Assembly (NCBI GenBank): GCA_025352125.1
Contig: JANXTZ010000046.1
Coordinates: 24,553 to 88,552, forward strand
Length of the DNA: 64,000 nucleotides
Source: Deinococcales bacterium
GTDB taxonomy: Bacteria; Deinococcota; Deinococci; Deinococcales; JAAFIG01
Direction: 5' to 3'
Positions 43,722-52,376 of this stretch are shown in pieces. How positions within the stretch are numbered: the first letter of the stretch is position 1; each line of letters opens with the position of its first letter. Position numbers and translations under genes: made by a program. Below the pieces are notes generated by a model. That model was not told where the DNA came from. It made no database searches and saw nothing but the letters and a program-made list of their open reading frames with translations.

Positions 43722-45374
43722 TTAATCAATTACGGCTTTTAACGCATTTGGGACGCGCAATTCTTGTTGCCGCCATGCCAGAATCAGTGCGCCAGCGCCC
43801 CAAGCGCCACCGAGCAGCCACAGTGAAACTGCCAGCACTGGCACAAGCAATGTCAGGGCATACAATCCCAAGCCGAGCGCACTTCCAACCCACGGCTCGA
43901 GCTTCAAATCCAGGCGTTTCAAGATCGAACCTCCAAGCAGGCTGCAACTCAAGCCCATGCCGAGGGTCAAAGCAAAAATTGTGAAGCTCGAGATGAGTAT
44001 GGCAAATGGCGCACCGACCAGGCTCAGACCGCCCAGGGTTGCCAGTGGCAACGTCAGAATCACCAGCAGCAAACCGATGCCTGTGGCGCGACCAGCCTCG
44101 AGTTTAAAATGACGCTCGAGTGGTTTTTCCCAGTTGAAGAGTTGCAACGCGGCGGCGCAGGCGGCGACCACCAGCAGGTAGACCCAGTGCCAGTTGCTCG
44201 AGCCAAGCAGGTTCTTGAACGGTTGCAACGCACTGGCGGCACTCAGACCAGGCAGGTTGGCGCTCTGGGCTGGAATGCTCTGGATGGCATCGCTGTGAAA
44301 ACGTCCAAGCACGGCGCTGACCCCACCCACCTTGCGGGTGTCGGCTGGCAGGTTCACATCGCCCAGAAAGGTCATGACCTTGCCGGTCACGCTGGCTCTA
44401 GGCTCGAGCCTGACATTGCCGCCAATGCTGACCACGTCGCCGTTGACCGTACCACTGACCGTGATGTCGCCGCCGAACCGCACGATGCTGGCATTGTGAA
44501 TCCCAGAGATGACGCTTGAGCCAAAAAAAGGCGCGGCTTGCGGCAAGACCAATGCCGCACTAATGCCAAAGGCAATCGTGCTGGCGAGCGCCCCGACATT
44601 GCGCCTCGAGCCACTGGCAAAGGCTGCCAGAAGCGTCACAATCAAGGCGCTGACGATCAAACTGGCGGGCAACGCCTGAACCAGATCAATCACGGCTCGA
44701 GCGGTCACGCTGGCGTAATTCCAGGACAGTCCAATCAAGCCAAGACCAGCGCCAACCAGCAAGGTAAACACAAAATACAGTGGCGTTCGATCAGGGTTTT
44801 CGCGCTCGAGCGCGTCCTTCTTGGCATCTGACTCGATTTTGTTGGCAAGCGTTGAAGCAAAAGAAGCGGGGACATTGACGCGCGGTATTCCTGCCAGAAC
44901 AGACTCGAATGATGCGGGCGCTCTGCTCAATTGGGCATCAAGGGCAATATTGGCAGCCATGTTTCGGGCAAAACCCGTGGGGGCGGTCACTCGAGGTATG
45001 ACGGGAATTGAAGATTGCAACGCGTGATCTGCAATCGCTTGTGACATTTTCGCCGCAAAACTGTCTGGTGCGCTCTCTCGAGGAATCTGGGCAAGCAAAG
45101 CACGGCTTGCAATCTCGCTCGAGACTTGAAACGCGAAATGCTCTGGCGCGACAACCTTGGGCAGCAATTCGAGATGGCTGGTCAAAACTGCATTGCTCGA
45201 GATTTCAGTCGCGGAAAGCCGCGCAAAAGCGGGCGGTGCATGAATGCGTTCAAGTCCCTCAAGCAATAGACAAGCCTCGAGTTCGCTGAGCATACTTTTT
45301 GCGAAGCCCAACGGTGCGTTCACTCGAGGCAAGCTGTGGATGGCTCGCTCGACAAAATCAGAATTGTTTGTCAC
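43722..45374 (-). CDS. Membrane protein with six N-terminal APxxFA repeats and a bactofilin-like segment, sigma-factor linked
   Basis: A 550-residue protein. Residues about 14-185 hold six diverged repeats of about 30 residues, each built on (Leu/Ile)-Pro-Arg-Val-x-Ala-Pro-x-x-Phe-Ala. Two transmembrane segments follow (about 205-275). A beta-rich stretch (ITVSGTVNGDVVSIGGNVRL...) resembling bactofilin-type polymer-forming domains comes next, then four to five more transmembrane segments. Its start overlaps the ECF sigma gene by 4 bp, so it is probably the regulatory partner (anti-sigma or sensor). I know no family with this architecture. Confidence 0.75.
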   Translation of the reverse strand: MTNNSDFVERAIHSLPRVNAPLGFAKSMLSELEACLLLEGLERIHAPPAFARLSATEISSNAVLTSHLELLPKVVAPEHFAFQVSSEIASRALLAQIPRESAPDSFAAKMSQAIADHALQSSIPVIPRVTAPTGFARNMAANIALDAQLSRAPASFESVLAGIPRVNVPASFASTLANKIESDAKKDALERENPDRTPLYFVFTLLVGAGLGLIGLSWNYASVTARAVIDLVQALPASLIVSALIVTLLAAFASGSRRNVGALASTIAFGISAALVLPQAAPFFGSSVISGIHNASIVRFGGDITVSGTVNGDVVSIGGNVRLEPRASVTGKVMTFLGDVNLPADTRKVGGVSAVLGRFHSDAIQSIPAQSANLPGLSAASALQPFKNLLGSSNWHWVYLLVVAACAAALQLFNWEKPLERHFKLEAGRATGIGLLLVILTLPLATLGGLSLVGAPFAILISSFTIFALTLGMGLSCSLLGGSILKRLDLKLEPWVGSALGLGLYALTLLVPVLAVSLWLLGGAWGAGALILAWRQQELRVPNALKAVID

Positions 45375-45934
45375 TCGACCATCACCTTCCCCTCGAGCAA
45401 CCGTGCCAAGAGTTCTTTACCGCGAAACACGCGCGATTTCGCCGTGCCGATGGCGCAATTTTGGGTGATCGCGATTTCTTCGTAACTCAGTTCGTCCATA
45501 AATCGCAAGATCACCGCCGAACGGTACTCTTCGGGCAACTCGAGCAACGCCGCACGCACACGTTCGGCATTTTCGTTGTACTCGGCGTTGGCTTGCGGTC
45601 CATCGGTGAACGCCATCGGTTCAAAACCCGAATCTCTGGCTTCTTCTATGGAAAACTGGCTGTGATGCTTGCGGCGGTGCTTTTCAATCTGACAATTGCG
45701 GGCGATGGCGTACAACCACGGCAAGAATTCCTCGCCAGACTTGAAGGTTTTGATGCCCTTCCACGCCCTGAAAAAGGTTTCCTGGGTCAAGTCCAGCGCA
45801 TCGTTGTATGACCCCTCGAGGTGAAACAGGTAATTGACCATGCGGTCTTGATGCTCGAGAATCAAAGATTCCCAGCAGGTCTGGTCACCGGTTTTTAATT
45901 TCTCGAGGTTGAGGGAGGTCATTTCAAAAGCCAT
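45371..45934 (-). CDS. ECF-family RNA polymerase sigma factor
   Basis: A 187-residue sigma-70 protein with regions 2 and 4 only. Region 2 (about 25-95): DALDLTQETFFRAWKGIKTF and FLPWLYAIARNCQIEKHRR; region 4 (about 128-180): LLELPEEYRSAVILRFMDEL with the YEEIAITQNCAIGTAKSRVF helix-turn-helix. It would direct polymerase to a dedicated promoter set and is expected to be held by the overlapping downstream membrane protein. TACAAT at about 45945-45950 is a candidate -10. Confidence 0.9.
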   Translation of the reverse strand: MAFEMTSLNLEKLKTGDQTCWESLILEHQDRMVNYLFHLEGSYNDALDLTQETFFRAWKGIKTFKSGEEFLPWLYAIARNCQIEKHRRKHHSQFSIEEARDSGFEPMAFTDGPQANAEYNENAERVRAALLELPEEYRSAVILRFMDELSYEEIAITQNCAIGTAKSRVFRGKELLARLLEGKVMVE

Positions 45935-46243
45935 ACGTGGGATTCATTGTAGAAGTTCCCGAGTCGATTGAACAGAGGAGACAGGAAAACTTAAGCAAAC
46001 ATTGATCGCTTTCTCATTCCCATTCGAGCCTGCCAAACTGGACAGTCAAATTTTGCCTGCTTTATTCCGAGCCATAATACGAAATTCATGTTGCACTCGA
46101 GTCTTAAATGTCCAGTGATTGCACTACGATATAGCATTACACCATCTTTACAATAAAAGTCTCGAGATTGAAAAACTTTTGAGACTGAATTTTACTGCAA
46201 GCCTCAACTTGCCAGCTCGAGCTTTTGAGTTGCAATTAAAATC
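45935..46243. other. 309-bp intergenic region between the sigma factor and the galactosidase gene
   Basis: No convincing reading frame or RNA gene is seen. It is AT-richer than the neighbouring genes. It contains the likely promoter of the leftward sigma factor gene near 45945 and a hairpin near its right part (46158-46186). Three CTCGAG words lie in it. Confidence 0.5.
46150..46186 (-). terminator. Possible terminator downstream of the galactosidase gene
   Basis: On the minus strand AGTCTC and GAGACT form a 6-bp stem with A-T-rich pairing in the interior, followed by TTTTATTG. It lies about 57 bp past the melA-type stop. The stem is short, so the call is tentative. Confidence 0.4.
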
Positions 46244-47617
46244 CTAAACAGCGACGAGTCCAGGTTTTTTTGCCATGTTCGGAATCATATTGCCGTGAGC
46301 CTCGAGTAAATCATCGACCAGGTTGTGAATTTGATCCAGATCGAGTTCGGCTGCGGTGTGCGGGTCCATCATGGCGGCGTGATAGACATGTTCGCGCTTG
46401 CCAGTCAGGGCGGCTTCGGCGGTCAATTCCTGCACATTAACATTGGTGCGCATCATGGCGGCAAGTTGCGGCGGCAACATGCCAATTTTGGTCGGCTGAA
46501 TTCCGTTTTTGTCCACCAAACACGGCACTTCGACGCAACAATCGGCAGGAAGATTGTCGATCAAACCTTTATTGGCTACATTGCCGTAAATCACCCTGGG
46601 TTGTCCCGTTTCCAGGCTGTGAACGATCAAACTGCCGTATTCGACGCTGCGCTTGACCTCGAGCTTCTTGTTCTCATCCTCGAGTTCTGCCCGCAAGGTT
46701 TCCCATTTGGCAATGTTCAGTTCGCAACGGCGGATGTACTCGTCGATTGGAATGTTGAAGCGCTCGAGCAAGTCTGGACGGTTGTTTTTGATGAACCACG
46801 GGGTGTACTCGCTAAAATGCTCGCTCGATTCGGTCACAGAATAGCCAAAGTGTTTTAAAACCTGATACCGCACCGCATCGGTCAACCCCCAAGGCATGTC
46901 AGCAGAAACGCGGTGCGTGAACTTCCCTCGCTCGAGAAATTCGCGCAGCTTTGGGTAGAGGTTTTCTTTGCTGCCGTCCTGGTGGTGACGCTCGAGGGTT
47001 AGGTAAAACGCCATGTGGTTGATGCCAGCCACCAGGTAATGCACCTCTTCTGGTGGAATGCCAAGGTCTTGCGCCAGTTCTTTGGCGGTGTGCGGCACGC
47101 TGTGGCACAAGCCAACCAGTTTGATCTTGCTTGCTCTGGACAATGCCAAACAGTTCATTGCCATTGGATTGACGTAATTCAGGTGAAGCACGTCGGGGCA
47201 GAGCCGTTCCATCATGCGGGTGTACTCGAGCAACACGGGGATGGTCCGCAAGCCACGCATGATGCCGCCGATGCCGAGGGTATCGGCGATGGTTTGCTGC
47301 AAGCCGTACTTTTTGGGAATCTCGAAATCGATCACGGTACTGGGTTTGTAACCGCCGACCTGAATCATGCTGATGGCATAATCAGCGCCGTCGAGCGCCC
47401 GTTCTGGGTCGGTGGTCGCCACAATTTCGGGTTTCACGCCAAGGGCTTCAGAAACTTTTCGCGCCACCACCTGGGAGGTCTTCAGGCGCTCAGGGTCAAT
47501 GTCGTACAAAAAGATTCTCGAGTTTGCAAGCTCTGGGTAACTGAGAATGTCGCCCAGCAAATTCTTGGCAAACACAGTGCTGCCCGCGCCGATCAAGGTT
47601 ATCTTGGCTTGTCTCAT
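46244..47617 (-). CDS. GH4 alpha-galactosidase (MelA-like)
   Basis: A 457-residue family 4 glycoside hydrolase, which cleaves alpha-glycosides by an NAD- and Mn-dependent oxidation/elimination route. The NAD loop is IGAGSTVF (9-16); NYVNPM (148-153) and CHSVPH (171-176) hold the sugar- and metal-binding residues. The CHSV form is the one I associate with alpha-galactosidases in GH4, as opposed to CHGx alpha-glucosidases. An AAGGAG ribosome binding site precedes the ATG. The gene is alone; the sugar transporter at 8.3-11.9 kb is the nearest candidate uptake system. Confidence 0.85.
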   Translation of the reverse strand: MRQAKITLIGAGSTVFAKNLLGDILSYPELANSRIFLYDIDPERLKTSQVVARKVSEALGVKPEIVATTDPERALDGADYAISMIQVGGYKPSTVIDFEIPKKYGLQQTIADTLGIGGIMRGLRTIPVLLEYTRMMERLCPDVLHLNYVNPMAMNCLALSRASKIKLVGLCHSVPHTAKELAQDLGIPPEEVHYLVAGINHMAFYLTLERHHQDGSKENLYPKLREFLERGKFTHRVSADMPWGLTDAVRYQVLKHFGYSVTESSEHFSEYTPWFIKNNRPDLLERFNIPIDEYIRRCELNIAKWETLRAELEDENKKLEVKRSVEYGSLIVHSLETGQPRVIYGNVANKGLIDNLPADCCVEVPCLVDKNGIQPTKIGMLPPQLAAMMRTNVNVQELTAEAALTGKREHVYHAAMMDPHTAAELDLDQIHNLVDDLLEAHGNMIPNMAKKPGLVAV

Positions 47618-47859
47618 GGGTTAAAACTCCTTTTGAAGCGACTCAAACCGATTGGAATTGTATGGCTTTCCTGGTCCCCAGTGTATCGGCTTTTTAAAGG
47701 TTGTGTTTGCAAGAACAGAATTGATGAATGACGGTCAATTTTTTTGGAGACCAAAAGGTCGTTTTGAAAATGACAAACCACCAAAAACCGAGTACGATGT
47801 TGGTTCAACAAAAATCAAACACGGTCCCTGCATCCAATATGAACAGAAAGGCGGTTGAA

Positions 47860-48153
47860 GTGTACGCTCGAATCATCACCAGCCAACTTAAAAACGGAAC
47901 ACTTGAAAAAGCCACCAGCATTTGGCGGCAATCGATTGTGCCAAGTCTTGAGAACACCAAAGGTTTTCAGGGCGGTTACATGACCAGCGATCCAAACACG
48001 GGCAAAGGGATGGTTGTGACCTTGTGGGCAACCCAAGCCGATGCCAGCGCGATGAACTCGAGCGGTCAGTACCGTGAATCCATCGCCCAATTTGCAAATT
48101 TGTTGGAATCTGCACCCAACCTCGAGCAACTCGAGGTCATGGTTCAGGTTTGA
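47860..48153 (+). CDS. ABM-domain protein (antibiotic biosynthesis monooxygenase-like)
   Basis: A 97-residue dimeric alpha/beta-barrel-type protein. Starting at the GTG it reads VYARIITSQLKNGTLEKATS, then FQGGYMTSDPNTGKGMVVTLW, the usual ABM beginning and core. It may act as a small cofactor-free oxygenase or heme-binding protein. Starts further upstream (ATG at 47839 or 47728) are possible but add sequence not found in the family; AAAGGCGG lies 5 nt before the GTG. It converges on the beta-CASP gene. Confidence 0.75.
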   Translation: MYARIITSQLKNGTLEKATSIWRQSIVPSLENTKGFQGGYMTSDPNTGKGMVVTLWATQADASAMNSSGQYRESIAQFANLLESAPNLEQLEVMVQV

Positions 48154-48154
48154 C

Positions 48155-49537
48155 TTATTCGCCGTCGCTGGCGTGACCGCCCTCGCCTGGCATGGCAATG
48201 CTGGGTGCTTGAATGCTGGCTTTTTGTCCTCGGGCGTTCAAGGCTGCGCTGAGGCTTTCCATGCTTTTCATTTCGCCGTGCACCAAACGAATTTCGCCTT
48301 TGACATCTTTTGACCACTCGAGCAATTCGGTGCGGTCGGCGTGGGCACTAAAACCGTTGATGGTGTGAACGCTGGCATTGACCGCGACGTCGATGCCATT
48401 GATTCTGACGCGCTCTGCGCCGTCCACCAGTCGTCTGCCCAGTCCACCCTCGGGTTGAAAACCGACGATCACCAGACTGGTTTTTGGATCGCCAAGATGG
48501 TTGATGAGGTGATGGAGTATCCTGCCGCCCGACATCATGCCACTGCCCGCAATGATAATGGCGCTGCCGTTCATGGTGTTCAACGCTTTGGATTCGTCGG
48601 TGGTTTTGGTGTATTTGAGCTTTGCCGTCTCGAAGGGGTCTTTGGTCTCAAACATTTTTTGAATCTCGGGCACAAATTCTTGTTTGGCGGTGCTGTAGGT
48701 CTTCTCGATCCTTCCCGCGAGTGGTGAATCGACGAACACGGGCAGAATCGGAATCAGTTTTTGTTCCTCGAGTCTGGCAATGTGATACAGCAAATCTTGG
48801 GTGCGCTCGAGCGCAAAACTTGGGATCAAGATTTTGCCACCTTTTTCGGAGGCTTCGGTCAACAGTTTTGCAAGTTCTTTCAGGCTTTCTTCAAAAGGTC
48901 GGTGGTCACGGTCGCCGTAGGTGCTTTCCATCAACACCACGTCGGCATCGGTGCACGGCACCGGGTCGGGCAGAATGTCTTTTCTGGCGTTGCCCAAATC
49001 GCCACTGAAGACAAAGCGCTCTCCGGCGCATTCAAACATCAAAATGGCGCTGCCGGGAATGTGTCCAGCCACCTGCGCGGTCACCGAAACATTGCCCCAA
49101 TCGAGTGGCTTGCCGTATTCAATCGGCACGAACAACTCGAGCGTCGCCGCCACGTCGTTCTCGTCGTACATCGGTGGTTTGGCTTCGCGCCCTTTGCGCT
49201 GGTTGCGCTCATAATCTTCGCGTTGCAACTTGGCGCTGTCGTTCAAAAGTTGTTCGACAATCTCTCGGGTGGCTTGGGTGGCAATGATTTGACGGTTAAA
49301 ACCGTCCTTGACCAACTTGGGCAGGCGTCCCGAATGGTCAAGGTGCGCGTGCGACAAAAACAGGGCTTCGATGCCGTGAATGTCGTACCCCCAGGGCAAA
49401 TCGTTGAGATCGTCCAGCGCCTTGGAGCCTTGAAACAAACCGCAGTCCAAAAGAATTTGTTTGCCATCCATCTCGAGCAGATGATTGGAACCCGTGACGG
49501 TATGGGCTGCGCCAAAACTGGAGATTTTCATTTGCAT
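48155..49537 (-). CDS. MBL-fold beta-CASP ribonuclease/RNA-processing exonuclease
   Basis: A 460-residue metallo-beta-lactamase plus beta-CASP protein of the RNA-specific (CPSF-like, TTHA0252-type) group. The metal motifs are LSHAHLDHSG, AGHIPGSAIL and SGDLG; the beta-CASP part has LIPSFALERTQ and IIAGSGMMSGGRILHHL, and the C-terminal INGFSAHADR supplies the last His. It probably degrades or matures RNA. The ATG at 49537 is chosen because TAGACT lies 6 nt upstream (leaderless). Confidence 0.9.
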   Translation of the reverse strand: MQMKISSFGAAHTVTGSNHLLEMDGKQILLDCGLFQGSKALDDLNDLPWGYDIHGIEALFLSHAHLDHSGRLPKLVKDGFNRQIIATQATREIVEQLLNDSAKLQREDYERNQRKGREAKPPMYDENDVAATLELFVPIEYGKPLDWGNVSVTAQVAGHIPGSAILMFECAGERFVFSGDLGNARKDILPDPVPCTDADVVLMESTYGDRDHRPFEESLKELAKLLTEASEKGGKILIPSFALERTQDLLYHIARLEEQKLIPILPVFVDSPLAGRIEKTYSTAKQEFVPEIQKMFETKDPFETAKLKYTKTTDESKALNTMNGSAIIIAGSGMMSGGRILHHLINHLGDPKTSLVIVGFQPEGGLGRRLVDGAERVRINGIDVAVNASVHTINGFSAHADRTELLEWSKDVKGEIRLVHGEMKSMESLSAALNARGQKASIQAPSIAMPGEGGHASDGE

Positions 49538-49557
49538 GGTTTCAGTCTACCCGAGTT

Positions 49558-49944
49558 TTAAACTTCAAGCGCCAACCGCACCGCAAGGTTGTTGGTCTCG
49601 CACAATTCGAGCGACAACTCGAGCAATTTTAATTCTGGCAAGACGGTTGACGAATTGGCAACCGATTGCGAATGCTTCTCGAGATGCACCCGCAAATCAA
49701 AGACCGTTTCCAGAACGTCCTCGGCGTCAAACCACTGGGTTTGTGGCACCATAAAATCCATCAAATCCACGCCAGCATCTTCAATTTCTTCCCTGGTGAC
49801 CCCAAGAAACGAACCAAGCGGCTCGAGGTTGAGTTTTTGGGCTAAAAAATCCAGGTCATCGAGCGCTTGATAAAGCAGACTGCCGTTGAAAGAGGGCAGT
49901 TGGATGAAACGTCCTTGAACGGCAAGTGAGATTGCGGCGTTCAT
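49558..49944 (-). CDS. Hypothetical acidic protein
   Basis: A 128-residue protein, acidic and Leu-rich, probably cytoplasmic (FNGSLLYQALDDLDFLAQKL, GVTREEIEDAGVDLMDFMV, WFDAEDVLETVFDLRVHLEK). I do not recognise a family. Its stop lies 20 bp upstream of the beta-CASP start, so the two may be co-expressed even though that gene has its own -10 box. Confidence 0.6.
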   Translation of the reverse strand: MNAAISLAVQGRFIQLPSFNGSLLYQALDDLDFLAQKLNLEPLGSFLGVTREEIEDAGVDLMDFMVPQTQWFDAEDVLETVFDLRVHLEKHSQSVANSSTVLPELKLLELSLELCETNNLAVRLALEV

Positions 49945-50071
49945 GGTGTGCGCCTGACCTTGTGAAGCACGGCGTCAAACTCGAGTTTCATGTTCTGATT
50001 ATATCTCACAATTCGCTAAAATCATGATGTCCATTTTAAGGTTCGTGTTTGCTGGCACAACAGATTGAGTC

Positions 50072-50998
50072 ATGATAATGTCTGCTGCGATGGACAGCGG
50101 CTCAAAAAACTCTATTTTTGCCATTCGGGTGGCGGCAATCAGCATAGCCATCGCCCTGGTGGTCTTGGGTTTAAAGTATTTTGCCTGGGTCTTGACCGGC
50201 AGCGTGGCGCTGCTTTCCGATGCCCTCGAGAGCATCATTAACGTTGTTGCGGCATTGTTCGCCTTCGTTGCCCTGCAAGTTGCCAGCCGTCCCGCCGACG
50301 AAAACCATCCGTTCGGTCACTCCAAAGCCGAGTATTTTTCGGCGGTCATTGAAGGCGTTTTGATCGTGCTGGCGGCAGTATTGATTATCCGCGAGGCATA
50401 TCCGAAATTGGCGAATCCCGTCGCGCTCGAGTTGCCCGTTCTTGGCTTGTTGATGAACGGTTTGGCGAGTGCAATCAATGCCGTTTGGGCAGTCTTTTTG
50501 ATTCACCGTGGTCGGGTCTGGCGATCAATTGCCCTGAGCGCCGACGGCAAGCACCTGATGACCGATGTCCTGACCTCAATTGGCGTGTTGCTCGGCGTGG
50601 GTTTGGCAGCCGTGACCCACTGGGCAATCCTCGACCCTGCGATGGCAATTTTTGTGGCACTCAACATCCTCTGGAGTGGTTGGGGACTGATTCGCGGTTC
50701 CGTCGATGGTCTGATGGACGCCGCCGCCAGCCCCGAAATGGTGGCTCGGGTGCGCCGTCTGGTCAGTGTCCACGCCACCGGAGCGCTCGAGGCTCACGAT
50801 TTTCGCACCAGGCACGCCGGACGAACCATTTTTATCGAATTTCATTTGGTCGTGCCTGACGCCATGACGGTGCTCGAGTCTCACAAGATTTGTGACCGGA
50901 TCGAGGAAGCACTTCAGGATGAGGTCGAGGGGGCAATCGTGACGATTCATGTCGAACCCGCCGAGAGTGCTCAGCATAAAGGCGTTCTGGTTCTTTGA
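50072..50998 (+). CDS. Cation diffusion facilitator (CDF) transporter
   Basis: A 308-residue CDF-family divalent-metal/proton antiporter with six transmembrane segments. SDALESIINV in helix 2 and HLMTDVLTS in helix 5 carry the Asp/His transport site, HPFGHSKAEYFSA precedes helix 3, and the C-terminal cytoplasmic domain (TIFIEFHLVVPDAMTV...IHVEP) is the dimerising metal-binding fold. Likely substrates are zinc, iron or manganese. Three in-frame ATGs (50072, 50078, 50090) are close together, and none has a clear control signal. Confidence 0.9.
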   Translation: MIMSAAMDSGSKNSIFAIRVAAISIAIALVVLGLKYFAWVLTGSVALLSDALESIINVVAALFAFVALQVASRPADENHPFGHSKAEYFSAVIEGVLIVLAAVLIIREAYPKLANPVALELPVLGLLMNGLASAINAVWAVFLIHRGRVWRSIALSADGKHLMTDVLTSIGVLLGVGLAAVTHWAILDPAMAIFVALNILWSGWGLIRGSVDGLMDAAASPEMVARVRRLVSVHATGALEAHDFRTRHAGRTIFIEFHLVVPDAMTVLESHKICDRIEEALQDEVEGAIVTIHVEPAESAQHKGVLVL

Positions 50999-51094
50999 CT
51001 TGGATACTTTGTTTCACATCATTGCCGTTTAAAAAGCCAATCGTGGTCTGTCTGGCTTTGCAAAGCATCGCCAAAGCTTAAAATAAATGTTCCA

Positions 51095-52339
51095 ATGCTG
51101 ACCACCGAACTTTTAATCTCGAGAATCACGGCTGGCGTGATCGAACCCAAAGCGCTTTCGGGTTCCAAACTCGATTTTGAACGCATTGACACCACGCTCG
51201 AGTTGTTCGGTGCGTTTCATGGGCGCACGCGCGGCGAACTCGACGAGGCATTGCGCGAGGACGAGGCGGACAGCACCGATTACCGCGTTCGTCGCGGTTT
51301 GGCGCATTTGTTGTACTCCGAACGCTGCGAGTTTGTCACCCAAGCCATTGCTGATCCTGGTGTGTTGCGTGATCGGGTGTTCGCGCTTTCTGCCGAACTC
51401 CGTCCGACGCTCGAGACTTCAAATCTGGTGCTCGAGAAACTGGCTTTTGAGTTGGGTGGTGAACTGGGTTTGGAAGTCTCTGCGCCCGACCTCGAGCGCA
51501 GTTTGTACGCGGATTTGCGCGAGAATCAAGTGATCGAGTTTGAACCTGCAGAGGCGCGGTGGTTGCTCGAGCGTTTCAATCTGGCGCAAGCGCAAGGAAT
51601 ATTGTACCGAGCCTCTGAATTGATTGTTACCGCGCACCGCAACGACCCTGGCGAGTACAAGCGCTTGTTCAAGTACCTCAAACTTTTTGGTCTCATGCAC
51701 CGCATTGAGGGCGACCCAGACGCGGGTTACACGATCATTCTCGATGGACCTGTCAGTTTGTTCAAGCCCAGCACGCGTTACGGCGTGGCGTTCGCCAAGT
51801 TTTTGCCCGCGCTTTTAAACACCAGCAAATGGTCTTTGACGGCAAAAATCATTCCCCGCAAAGATTTTGGCAATGAACCCGACGAGGCGACGTTCACCCT
51901 CGACGCCAGCACCAAATTAAAGAGCCATTACGCCAAGGGTAAAGAGTTTGACAGCATTCTCGAGCAAGGGTTTTCAGAACGCTTTAAAAAACTAAAGTCA
52001 TCTTGGAAACTCGAGCGAGAGGTGGACATCGTGGATTTGGGCGGCACGGTCATGATTCCAGATTTCAGGTTGGTTCATGACGATGGGCGCAGTGTGCTCC
52101 TGGAGATTATCGGTTACTGGCGACCCGATTATTTGAAACGCAAACTCGAGAAGTTGCGGCGCAGTGCGCGTCATGACATCGTAATCGCCATCTCGAGCCG
52201 CCTGAATTTGGGTGATGACATCAAAAAACTTGACGGACTTGAAGAAAACATCATCTGGTTTAAGGGTGTTCTCGAGCCTAAAGAGGTGCTGGCGGTTGCC
52301 GAGCGACTGAACGCCAGCCTCACCTCGCCACTGGCTTGA
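51095..52339 (+). CDS. DUF790/Bax1-type nuclease
   Basis: A 414-residue protein matching DUF790, which includes archaeal Bax1, the structure-specific endonuclease partner of the XPB helicase in nucleotide excision repair. The nuclease core is in the C-terminal third: MIPDFRLVHDDGRSVLLEI then GYWRPDYLKRKLEKL, a PD-(D/E)xK-like arrangement. The N-terminal two-thirds would bind XPB. No XPB helicase gene lies in the window, so it is unlinked. TAAAAT is 10 nt before the ATG. Confidence 0.85.
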   Translation: MLTTELLISRITAGVIEPKALSGSKLDFERIDTTLELFGAFHGRTRGELDEALREDEADSTDYRVRRGLAHLLYSERCEFVTQAIADPGVLRDRVFALSAELRPTLETSNLVLEKLAFELGGELGLEVSAPDLERSLYADLRENQVIEFEPAEARWLLERFNLAQAQGILYRASELIVTAHRNDPGEYKRLFKYLKLFGLMHRIEGDPDAGYTIILDGPVSLFKPSTRYGVAFAKFLPALLNTSKWSLTAKIIPRKDFGNEPDEATFTLDASTKLKSHYAKGKEFDSILEQGFSERFKKLKSSWKLEREVDIVDLGGTVMIPDFRLVHDDGRSVLLEIIGYWRPDYLKRKLEKLRRSARHDIVIAISSRLNLGDDIKKLDGLEENIIWFKGVLEPKEVLAVAERLNASLTSPLA

Positions 52340-52376
52340 GGCACACGCCCCTGGTTTTAAGAACTAAACTTTGGAC

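Noticed and set aside
47618..47859. Longer N-terminus for the ABM protein from ATG at 47728
   Set aside because: The added residues do not resemble the family; the GTG at 47860 gives the normal start.
48761..49561. 266-codon plus-strand frame opposite the beta-CASP ribonuclease
   Set aside because: The minus strand carries all metal-binding motifs in order; the plus frame has none.
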